Shown here: positions 50,701 through 60,000 of the stretch, one piece after another
Layout: every line of letters begins with the position of its first letter
Numbering within the stretch: the first letter of the stretch is position 1
Assembly: GCA_964035545.1 (NCBI GenBank)
Contig: OZ037770.1
Location: forward strand, 9,762,973-9,822,972
Origin: Bugula neritina
Taxonomy: Eukaryota; Bryozoa; Gymnolaemata; Cheilostomatida; Bugulidae
Length of the DNA: 60,000 nucleotides
Direction: 5' to 3'
Notes under the pieces: model-generated
Databases searched by the model: none
What the model was told of the DNA's origin: nothing
The model's input: the letters and a program-made list of their open reading frames with translations, nothing else
Translations under genes and position numbers: made by a program

Positions 50701-53700
50701 ATTGAATTAATCCTGAACACTTTGGCGATACATTCATTGGCTAGGTGCCAAAAACAACAAAATTTATCCAAAAGCAGTTTTACTTTGATTTCAGTTTATT
50801 TACAAAACAATTTTATTCAAATTTTACACAACTTATTCAGAACTTTATATATTACATATAATGTACGATAGATTGGTTGTTCTACAAACAATACTCTAAC
50901 GTAATTATACTATAACTCTAATTTAATCATACCGGCTGGAGGTTATCTTGTGTCTAGTACTGAAACCTCGTAGGTATAATATTATACTAACATTACTATA
51001 TTTTGTTTTACAGGCATTTGATAGTCACTTGCTTTTAACAGAAAAAAAACAGCTTCGATTTTTAATTCTCGTAAAGCTGTCAAAAAATTTTGCACTATAT
51101 TGTAAAATTAAATTTAAAATTTAATTTGCTCTGGCAATTATACTACAATTTTTTTTTATAGAAATATTTCTTATACTATAACTTGTTTCACATAAACTAA
51201 GAGTTGCTTGCTCGTTGTTTATAAATAGTAATTTATACCTTCAATGACTGACAACGAGACTGTAGAAACATTCAACTCATTTGTTGACTTGTAGCTCCTT
51301 TCGACTAACTCTGTGTTGGGTGACTTCTTTGATATTTTCCTAAAAATAGAATTTTTGCTGTTTAGTTTATAATTACAGCAGTTTTATTACAGTTTTTTTG
51401 CTGCTCAGATCAACTACATATAAAACATAAAATAAACTCATTGGTTTCAACTGAGACATTTTTGAACTGAAAAAATCTTTTATTTTACACTTAGGAATAA
51501 AAAATACTTATGAATGAAGTATGTACTGTAAAGATTTAGTTTTTTTTCTTCTATATAAGTAATAAAAAATCACTCAAGAAAAGTTCTAATAAGTGTTGTT
51601 ATAGAATAGCATAATCTGGCTAGGAATGAAAGTATGAACAATTATATAATATTAACATGCTGAATATCACTCAACATAATAGTAATATAATATGATAAAT
51701 ATAAATAAGGAGCTAAACTTTAAACTATTGTGTAGAGTTAGTTGTTTCTTTTACATACCAGTACGACTCAGGTCTAATTAGCATAAGCAGTAGAAGAAAC
51801 TGCATTACTGTTGCCGCTATATACATCATTGTTTCCTGGTATGTGAAATTATCAAACAGAACTCTACAGAATGATGGCAGAGCAAAAGTGCCAACACCAG
51901 CTCCAGCTGAAACTAGACCCACAGCTGTTGCTTTCTTTTCCTCAAAGTAAGCAGTGGCTGTCCAAATCATTGCCATAAATGAAAAACCAATGCCAAAACC
52001 TTAAAAGACAATTAAAATTGCAAATATCATGCGTATAACATGAAAAATATTGCTTAGTTTCCTCATTAATAGAACAGAAATATTGTAGCTAGTCACACTT
52101 CTTTAAATCATTATATATAATAGTTATTTAAAATAATTTAGAAGTAGAAAAACAATGTCTCACCAATAAACAATAATGCCACACAGAGTACATATATATT
52201 TGGTGCATAAGCCAAGAGAACATAACCGGAAGATATTAGCACTATTCCAACAGCTCCCACGATTCTGTGCTGTACTCTAGTCAAGGCATATCCTGCCACT
52301 GGACCTGCAGAAATATAAACTTTAGGAGTTTAGACAGTTATTTAGCAGTAAATTTAATTTTTTATCTTGGCAATTTAGTTATATAATATACAGTTAATGA
52401 TACGCAATCAGAGCAGAGAGTGTGCAGCAATTATCAAAGTAAAGATTAACAGGAAATGGAGGACTGAATCATATAATCGGTTCAAGTTCAAACGCTTGCG
52501 GTGATGTTAGAAAGAGCATCAAATCATAATTACTACTGTGCCATGCACATATGAATATGTCCTTAGCCCGATTTAAAAAAAACTTTTTATCAGGGGTTCT
52601 CACAGGAGTAGTGACTGTAAACATGCGCGAGTTAATTTTTATATTATAAACAAACAGAACTATTACAATATTATTGTCAACAAATTAAACTGATTTCAGG
52701 AGATATTTTGCAAAAGTGATTTAGCGCCAAAATGATGTTTCACAATATGCATTCACAGTATATAGGTGAAAATGCCAATTGGTGTAGACAAATAATATTG
52801 ATGAACTAATAGCAAAAACTTTGCATGTAATAGCGACTGCTCTTGTCATGGGTCTTTTAACTTCATACAGCACAAATCAACGAATCATAATCAGAAATTG
52901 AAGTTTCCTTAAAATTTATGAAAATTTACTATATGGGTTAAATTTTATGTACTGATTCTAACCATAAAATGCAAAAAAAAGCTGAAATGGGGTCTTACAA
53001 CATTAAATCGCAATGTCGTTGTCATTGTCATAAAAGCTAAGAAAATTTACAGATTCTGATAAAAAAAACCATCGCAGTTTGCATATTTCAGTTTACAAAA
53101 TAATTGGGAAAAAACATAAATATTCAAGAAAATTAGACAAAACAATAAATATCTAGTTGTATATGTTAACATTTCATTAGTTTAGCGCTATGATGGCACC
53201 AGTGCTAAATAGGTGCATTGTGATGCGAGATGCAACGTAAATGGTGAGTGGTTGGTGACTGGAAAGCAAGAGGATTGTGGGTGAAACAGGGACTTTTGGG
53301 AAGAGAGTGAAAAAGAGGACGAGAGGAATTTTTGGGCAAAACATTAAGAACAGGAGAACCAAGGAGGACCAAGGAGGACCAAAGAGGACCAAGGAGGACT
53401 AAGGAGAACCAAGGAGGACCAAAGAGGACCAAGGAGGACTAAGGAGAACCAAGGAGGACCAAGGAGGACCAAGGAGGACCAAGGAGGACCAAGGAGGACC
53501 AAGGAGGACCAAGGAGGACTAAGGAGAACCAAGGAGGACCAAGGAGGACCAAGGAGAACCAAGGAGGACCAAGTTTGATTAACCACAAACAAGTTGCAAT
53601 ATTATATTATTTTAGTGTGGTGTTATTGTAGGCCGTGGTGCAAGGACAAAAACATATAGATTAGCAGCTAAATCTTAAAATTAGCTAAAAAAGCTGAAGA

Positions 53701-54923
53701 TATCAAGTGTTTACTAAAATCGCTTAAAGGGACATATGTATATTATGTCCCTTTAATTGTTTAATTAAGTAAAGGCTAAGTAAAATGACCTTCATAGCAT
53801 TCAATCATTGAAAACAAAACTGTTTAAAAGTTTTACAAGTTCGAGCAGTGCATATTAATTATTTTTATTCAAAATATAATTTTCATATAATTTTACATTT
53901 TGCGTGTAATAAATTAGGCTATATTATAGCAAAATTTAAATTTAAAAATACTTTATTCATGCTAGTAGTATGGTTACTGCTAACTGTTGTGTTGGAGGGA
54001 ATAATGCATTTTCTTTACGTTATTTGCCTATAAATTATTGTCTAGGGTATACTGTAGCTATAATTGTTGTTTGTATAGCGTTACACAACCAAAACCATTT
54101 ACAATATAAGAAACATTTAAAAGATATTATAATCAAGCAGTTTTTTATAGGAATAAAAGATAAATAATTGCAATACGGCCTATACTTTGCTGAGCTTTGG
54201 TTATGAGAACAAAACTGACAGAATTTGAATATAAAGTGTAAAAACTAGCGTAAATCTTCTGCTTTTGAAAAGATTTACCTGCAGCGTAAATTCCAATTGG
54301 AGTTAGTGAAGTTATCCATAGCCCAGTCTGTTCATCAATATTGTGTTCAGTCATCATTTCCACAAGAATTATTCCAATTATTCTTGATTGAGGAGTAGTC
54401 AAGGCATATATGAGGCAAGCCACTAAAATGAATAAGATTTCTGAGAGGAACAATTTGCCAAAACTAAATTGCAGACAAATTAAGTTATGATAGAGTATTT
54501 TAAGACACGATTTCAATAAAGTGCCAAAAATTGTAAATGAGGTATTTTAGCTAATAAACTTATTATAATTATGATGATTGTGCAATGCAATCAGATCTCA
54601 TTTTTAAAAGTCATCAATCGATGCATTAAGTTTCCAAGAGCAGTTGAACAACGAACAAACTGATGTTTTGTTCCAAATTGCCTATACCTATCAGAAACTA
54701 TTAAAATGATAAAAAATATTATTTTACGTTTTCCTTTTAGATTTCTTCATCAAAATACTAGCTTCTTTTACAGCACAAATTCAATGCACTTATTCAACTC
54801 TCCACCAAAATATTAGCCTAACTTGCATATTAAGTGAGTGTCAAATATAACTTTATAATTACCTGCTGCCACTAGCCAAGAGTACCTGCTATCTACAGGA
54901 TAGGCTGTATTCTTAGTCCTCAT
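47798..54923 (-). CDS. MCT gene D: SLC16-like monocarboxylate transporter
   Basis: Ten exons: 54923-54863, 54422-54279, 52304-52164, 51999-51759, 51339-51239, 50478-50396, 49699-49520, 49140-48948, 48282-48145, 47949-47798 (stop TAG at 47800-47798). In phase throughout: 1434 nt, 477 residues. Features: MRTKNTAYPVDSRYSW start; TM2 region IIGIILVEMMTEHNIDEQTG; TM3-4 PVAGYALTRVQHRIVGAVG; TM5 YFEEKKATAVGLVSAGAGVG; loop KISKKSPNTELVERSYKS; TM7 FAVFPLYAEELGIAKYH; TM8 VMEIPGKILQGVLAN; TM10-11 LPTLVMLERFDRKVASFGSG; C-terminal tail after SSKIFPIEV. Intron 2 holds a minisatellite and a SINE fragment; intron 6 holds a partial duplicate of exon 7. It is the closest relative of gene C in exon 1 and in introns. 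Expected plasma-membrane carrier; substrate cannot be told. Confidence 0.93.
50004..50089 (-). pseudogene. Partial duplicate of MCT exon 7 inside gene D
   Basis: It starts with an AG acceptor at the same place as real exon 7 and encodes NSTSSLENSASLKFML followed by KLFFTNKMFLAY. It breaks off before the TM7 core and lacks the normal donor. If spliced in, it meets stop TAA almost at once (ATC TAA), unless the weak GTAAAG that follows is used, which gives no normal protein. The right-hand flank resembles intron sequence upstream of exon 7, so a segment of intron plus half an exon was duplicated. Either a dead exon or a possible poison exon. Confidence 0.8.
52478..52634 (+). mobile_element. tRNA-derived SINE, 5'-truncated (intron 2 of gene D)
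   Basis: Plus-strand copy lacking most of the tRNA head. It begins near a degraded box B (ggttcaagttcaaacgc), then the body (ggtgatgttagaaagagcat) and tail (cacaggagtagtgactgta). Intron 2 of gene D. Confidence 0.7.
53351..53573. repeat. Minisatellite, 10-bp unit aaggaggacc
   Basis: About 22 tandem decamers with variants aaggagaacc, aaagaggacc and aaggaggact. The variant order partly repeats, which suggests multi-unit duplications. Purine-rich on the plus strand, in intron 2 of gene D. ORFs through it (Ser-Leu-Val-Leu-Leu-Gly repeats) are not genes. Confidence 0.95.
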
Positions 54924-55571
54924 ATTAACCTTCTAATCTGTACCACTTTGTGGAAAGCTTGGTTATGCGTGTTTACCTTTATGCCATATCTTGATTATGC
55001 AAAACTCTACGTTTTGAGGAAAGGCTTCACCCTTCATTAATTACGGAAAGTTTAACTAACATCTTATGATGACCACTACAATATCATCCTGAAACTTTAA
55101 ATTTTTCATAGTATAATTTGTTAGATTATTCTGATAATAGCTAATCAAAGCATTGCTGAGTTGGAGGGTACTGAACCCCACATTTCTCCTCCACTTTATG
55201 TAGGATTTAGCATCTACATTAATAATTCTAAAGACTATTTATGTGCTTTATTGTAGGAGTAAATACAAGTTATTTCGTTACTGCTTTGTCCTTTAATGCT
55301 TATCCTTGAGAGACTTTTGATAAACACTGCATCATATGTGCGCTGTAAGCTTGTCATAAAGCAAAGAGATGAAAGCAAATGAAGGTGTAATAAGACTGCA
55401 ACAAAATTTATACCAATGTTACCTAGCTTCTACTTACAAATATTTTATACAGACTTTATTCTCTCAGGTTTTATAGGAGAGTCAAATACTTGTATTATCT
55501 ATAAAATTATGTGTAAATTTAAAGGTCTTGTTTAGAATATCAATGTAATCCTATAATATAAAATTATTGAA

Positions 55572-56112
55572 GTGCGGTAGAGTGGGGCTAGTTTGGCCAC
55601 ATAACACGTTGAACCAAATGCTCTAATTTTTTTTAAAATCATTGTACTATGTTACTACCTTTATTTAATAGCTGTCTAGGTGAATGACCAGATGTCTTGA
55701 AATACAAGAAATCAAAGTAGAGGTTTTCAGCCTTTAAAGAAAGTTGTTTATGCTCAACCATACTGTGCCTTTTCTGATGACATATGGGAAGACTCCACTT
55801 CATATCTGCATTTTTTCAAGGATGATTAACGAAAAAACAACTTATGAAAGCTTGCCTACCAGTTTGCTCCTGCTGTTTGGGTTTTAGAAGCATTGTCAGC
55901 GCCTATAATCTTTGAGATGTTAAATGGTTACAGCGACATATATATAGTTTTTGTTATTTGCTTATGCCAATTTATTTTATTAGCTTTTCTGATTATGTAT
56001 TGTCAATTTCTATTAATAAATTTCGCAGTTTGCTAATTAGTTAAAACAAGCTATATTATAAAATAAATGGCATTATCTAAAAGGTCAGCTCAACTTGCCC
56101 TCTCCCTGCAGG
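55572..56112. mobile_element. Possible DNA-transposon remnant
   Basis: The left end gtagagtggggctagtttgg has a loose inverted partner near 56084-56110 (agctcaacttgccctctccc). Ends of the form agagtggggcaagtt are common among invertebrate DNA transposons (from memory). The arms are too diverged to fix borders, and no transposase is visible. Confidence 0.3.
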
Positions 56113-57489
56113 CTGCGTTAAGTGCCAAAAAACTTACAGGCAAAGAATTGGCTCTATCTTAGTGAGTAAAGTGCTTATGCATTTGGTTTGAATGGGCAAA
56201 TTAAAACAGCAGTATATGGTTGGCTTTCATGATGCTGGTCTTTAGATTGACAATAAGTTTCTTCAAAACCAGCGTTTAAAAAGGCAAAATTTGGTTCAAA
56301 TAGCCACACCTTTTCTAGATATAATTAAGATGCATATTTTATGTGATGTCTATTTTTGTTACAAACTGGTGCCTTCATTGAATATAAAGAGAGTCTGGCA
56401 GTCACTAACAGTCATGGTCTCTGTTAGTCATGTGATGAACTAAAAATAGTAAGTATACATCTAAAGCTATATGTGCAATAAGCTATCTATATATAGCTAT
56501 TCAAGATAAGCTATCTAAATATAGCTATGTATGGTAAGAGTACCAATTGTTGAATTATAGTTCTAGTTCTATAATGAGGTACCTCTGTTGAAGAGTAAGT
56601 TTCAAAACGACGTAGGCAAACTTTATTAGGTGATTAAAGATAATACAACATTTACTCATTTATTAGTAGTAAAATTAGTGATTAAATTAAATTAATTGGT
56701 AATTAAAATAAATTAATTAGTAATTAAAATTTTATTCCTACACCAATTGTATGCTATAACCACTAATCACAGCAGTACTCATCTTTTTGTCCAAACAAAC
56801 AAACACGTAGTAGAATGCAATAGTCAACTATTCCGAGTTGCCTAACTGTGCATGAATAAATTTATGGGTTGAGCAACTGTTATAGAATTATTTAAAATGA
56901 GGAGAAAACTCCTTATATATTGCTACTGAGCAAAAACACCAGCTAAAAAAGTTTGAGCAAACTCTGGCACAATAATTTTGCTTATGTAAAAGTACAAGCA
57001 ACAAAATTAGGTTTAAATATGTTGATTTTATAGGCTAGCACAGTGAGTTTCAATGTAAGCCATATTAGAACCAGTTTTGCCAGTCTGCTGAAATATTAAT
57101 TTAGTATTCTTTTCATTTATTTGATTTATTAAAACGTTGAATTAAACTCATACCTAAAAATTTAAACTGTGCATTACTAAATTATTTGTTGATATTTATT
57201 TTAGGAATGAGGAATTTAAATGCTATAGAATAAAATTGCTTTACAATATTATACTATTATTGAAGAACTTTAATGTGATATATTTGTCTTGCGCGCTTGT
57301 AAATTATTAATTGTTCTTGAGCATTATTTTCTACTAATAGGTAGATAATTGTGGTACAAAGTTTATAGCTGTTATACTGATTTTTAAAGACAAAATTTTA
57401 AGAATGTCTTTGGTAAAGATGTATTTATAAATATAGAGTGACCGTAAATAAATGATATTTATGATGGTTCATTGGATTACACTTGAAGT

Positions 57490-57495
57490 TTTATT
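57490..57495 (-). terminator. Candidate polyadenylation signal of gene E
   Basis: AATAAA on the minus strand about 215 bp past the stop codon, in a context shared with gene C (tttatttaga). Confidence 0.55.
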
Positions 57496-57709
57496 TAGAT
57501 GAGAGATTGCACTTGAAGAAATTACTCGGAAGCAATTCAGAACATATATCAATTTTCCTGGAAAAAATAGTCAACTATTTCAAGTGTAAAATGCAAAACC
57601 ATAACATAATATAAGTTAAAAAAAATTGTCTTGTTTGCAAAATTAAGTTGCATAGTTACAGTTACAATTTTGAAGAGTCATTAGGTAAAATAAATTGGCT
57701 TAACACAAG

Positions 57710-60000
57710 CTATTTTGGGATTGGAGTTTTACAACTGCACAACTTGACTTCTACTGGAAATATTTTGCTAGTTATAATATTCATTATACCAGCTAAGAGT
57801 AGAGTACCCACTAAGTAATACAGTACAGCATTCCAAGATCCTGATTTGGCTTGTATCATTGCTAAAACAAAAAAAATCATAATTTTTTTTCACTAAAGTG
57901 AACGTTATAATATCTTATATATAATTTTGCAAATTGTTGAAATATAACAAATAGAAAATTGAAAAACAGTATTAAATATAAAATTACAGATATTAACATG
58001 ATATTTATTATTTCGTAGGCTACCAGTACATGATGTGCTTTTATATAGACTCACGGGTTATGCCAAATGATAAAGCTGTAGCTAAACATTGTCCACTCAA
58101 AATTAGCCCAGATCCAAAAGATGCCACCTTTGTGTCAAATCTTTCCAATATCACCAGGGGAGGCAAGCTCATAACAGCACTGAAAAAGATACCTGTAAAA
58201 ACAAATTAATTAGTTTTAAAACAAATTTATTTTTTAAATTTCTTTGAAGATTTTTACATTAACAAAATACTCTGTCAGTTTCAAAAACACGCTGTATTTT
58301 TTATTCGTGTAAGTTTTTGTGACTGACAATAACCTTTGTGTAGTTTTTATGTCCCTATCAATAAAAGTGATGTAGAAGATGATTTTTAATCAAAACGAGA
58401 TAGATGCAATAAATTATAGCAAAAATATTAGTCTGAAGTCTTATCACTATAGTGGAGGAAATAATTAGTAACCAACAGTAAAAATCAAGCTTTCCGCATA
58501 TAATTGTTTCATTTTATTTTCCTCAAAAAAACATTTAAATTAGACTAGCTGTTAGAGATATTACTGTAATATATGGCAAGATAGGAAACTAATAAAGGAA
58601 TTTGAGGTCATTCTATAGAGTTCAAATCAACTTTATAAAGAAAACGTACAATTGGTAAAATTGGCAGTGTTATAAACAATGCTAGTAAAGATCACTAAAC
58701 ATTAGCTAGGTTGTAATGTTCAGGTTCCCGAGTGGCCACTGTAGTGTAATGGTAGTGCACCTGCTTGCGCAAGCTGAAGCTCTCGAGTTTGAATCCCAGT
58801 GAGGATAAAAGCTTTATACTCTATTTTGGTTTTTAGTAAATTGTGGCAGTACTCTGAGAGAGTTTATCTCGTGCCCCTTGTGATGTAATGGTAACAGGCC
58901 TGCTTGCAAACCAGAGTTTCAACGAGGGCAAAAGTTTTATTAAAAAAGTGCAATACAAACCTAGGAAGAGAAAGGACACATAGAAAGCTTCCTTTTTAGC
59001 CCAGACAGCTGCCAGTAATATACTACATCCTGCTCCAATAGAGGAAACACCCAGCTGAAAGAGAGCTGATACTAGTTTCTGATTGGCTAATACACCTTGC
59101 AATATCTTGCTTGGTATCTCAATAGCTCCATAAACAATAAATGCTGTTGAAACCTAAAAAGACACAATTCAAGTTAAAAAAAACATGAAATACAAAATAG
59201 AAGTTTTTATAATCTTATGTCCAAGTTTCAAGCTAGACTTGAGCTTTTGCTATTTAATTATTGTTTAATTTATTACCAAACTGTCTTTCAACATTATTTT
59301 AAACACATTTGAGATCTATACCAATTATTAGTTCAGAGTTTTTATATTTATAATCAAATTACCTCATATTTGGCTGCCTAAACTACTAGTTTTAGAAAAA
59401 AATTTAATCTTTTATAAAATAAGATTTAATGTTTTTGCCCAAAAAATGAAACTATAATTTGTTTATAGCGCATCATGTTTGATGACTTAATCTCATAGTC
59501 TAATAATATTATGTAACAAAAACTTACATGATACTTGGCTATTCCCAGTTCTTCTGCATATAATGGGAAAACCGCAAATGAAGATGCAAATCCTTGGATC
59601 AACAGGCATGAAGAGAGCATGTACACTAGAAACATTTTGTTTGTGAAAAATAGTTTCAGCATAAACTTCAGGGACGTGGAGTTCTCTGCTCTTGCAGGTG
59701 AAGAATTCTGTAAAACAGCAATTTTTAAACAGATTGAATGAAAACAGGTCATAATAATGGTAGGTTACTTTTTTAGTTTTCAGATTATGTAAAATATATG
59801 AATAAAAAAAAGAAATTTCAAGTGCAACAGTGTTATTTTTAGAAGTAGTTATATTCTGTAATATTTAAGTCTGCATACAAGAACTATAACATGCATCACT
59901 CTGATTGTTGGAATTGGGAAATCCCCTATATTATGAGCACACACTAGTTTTTATGTCATTGTAAAATATTTCGATAAGCCATCAAAATGTTCAATTTCAA
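57710..60000 (-). CDS. MCT gene E: SLC16-like transporter, 3' half (cut by window edge)
   Basis: Four exons seen: exon 7 at 59707-59528, exon 8 at 59153-58961, exon 9 at 58192-58055, exon 10 at 57861-57710 (stop TAG at 57712-57710). Same sizes and phases as genes C and D; together they encode TM7 to the C-terminus. Motifs: AVFPLYAEELGIAKYH, EIPSKILQGVLAN (Ser for Gly), LPPLVILERFDTKVASFGSG, SGSWNAVLYYLVGTLLLAG, and a short tail ending TPIPK. Exons 1-6 must lie beyond the right edge; the 59708-60000 stretch is intron resembling the same intron in C and D. Two tRNA-like sequences lie in the intron between exons 8 and 9. No disruption is seen in the visible half. Confidence 0.9.
58737..58806 (+). 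repeat. tRNA-like sequence (tRNA pseudogene or SINE head)
   Basis: It has a box-A-like tagtgtaatggtagtgc and a box-B-like gagtttgaatccc at tRNA spacing. The arms do not pair convincingly as a full cloverleaf, so this is probably a pseudogene or a SINE head of another family. Intron 8 of gene E. Confidence 0.5.
58863..58930 (+). repeat. Second tRNA-like sequence, more decayed
   Basis: gatgtaatggtaacaggcct followed by gcttgcaaaccagagtttc matches the layout of the sequence about 125 bp to its left, with box B further decayed. The pair may be a local duplication or two insertions of one family. Confidence 0.4.

Larger units (their letters stand above)
54924..57709. other. Intergenic region between MCT genes E and D
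   Basis: A possible DNA-transposon remnant lies at 55572-56112. A repeated agctat(c/g)tatatatagcta stretch lies near 56470-56530. From 57440 on is the 3' flank of gene E. Unlike the D-C interval, I see no B-type relic here. Confidence 0.5.

Noticed and set aside
53177-53592. Leu/Gly/Pro/Trp repeat ORFs on minus
   Set aside because: Same explanation: the aaggaggacc minisatellite inside an intron of gene D.

Overview
This is eukaryotic (metazoan) nuclear DNA, strongly A+T-rich. Genes are split into short exons (about 60-240 bp) with GT-AG introns, and the space between is filled with microsatellites, tRNA-derived SINEs, LINE scraps and foldback elements. Nothing bacterial is present: no operons and no ribosome-binding-site-led ORFs. 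Gene content and the SINE type fit a marine invertebrate, most likely a lophotrochozoan; that placement is an inference. Every gene I can support is on the minus strand, so each reads from high to low coordinates.

Layout. (1) Positions 1-5563 hold the 5' part of an ABCC-type ABC transporter, closest to ABCC5/MRP5, running off the left edge. (2) Positions 8904-10487 hold a two-exon gene for an 84-residue secreted peptide with ten cysteines in the mature part. (3) From 13.8 kb to the right edge there is a head-to-tail array of five SLC16/monocarboxylate-transporter-like (MCT) genes, called A to E here: A 13819-22571, B 26441-35253, C 37067-43888, D 47798-54923, and E from 57710, cut by the right edge. 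Each complete copy follows one 10-exon plan with conserved intron phases (1,1,1,2,1,0,0,1,1), rebuilt here exon by exon. A, C and D give open reading frames of 467, 478 and 477 codons. B is the most divergent, and its sixth exon cannot be joined in phase by an obvious splice site. A decayed exon 1 plus promoter of a B-type gene lies between D and C (about 45.7-46.5 kb), so the array once held more genes and probably grew by duplicating a two-gene (B-type + A-type) block. Gene D also carries a partial second copy of its exon 7.

The MCTs should be 12-helix plasma-membrane carriers of the major facilitator superfamily. They keep the TM5 signature (YFE(E/K)xKATAVGL) but have an altered TM1 signature (PVDSxYSW instead of the DGGWGW type). 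In TM8 the catalytic Asp/Arg pair of vertebrate MCTs appears as Glu/Lys in all five copies. Exons 3 and 8 are almost identical between A and C/D/E while other exons differ much more, which suggests gene conversion.

Other structures: at least seven copies of one tRNA-derived SINE family (one with a perfect 16-bp target duplication), two LINE 3' remnants, a near-perfect hairpin of about 130-bp arms inside (TA)n tracts at 11.7-12.2 kb, several other foldback/MITE-like elements, two 10-bp-unit minisatellites, a (TA)n block of about 670 bp at 46.6-47.3 kb, and an unclassified dispersed repeat of about 275 bp present twice. Coordinates come from reading splice sites by eye. No alignment or RNA evidence was available.
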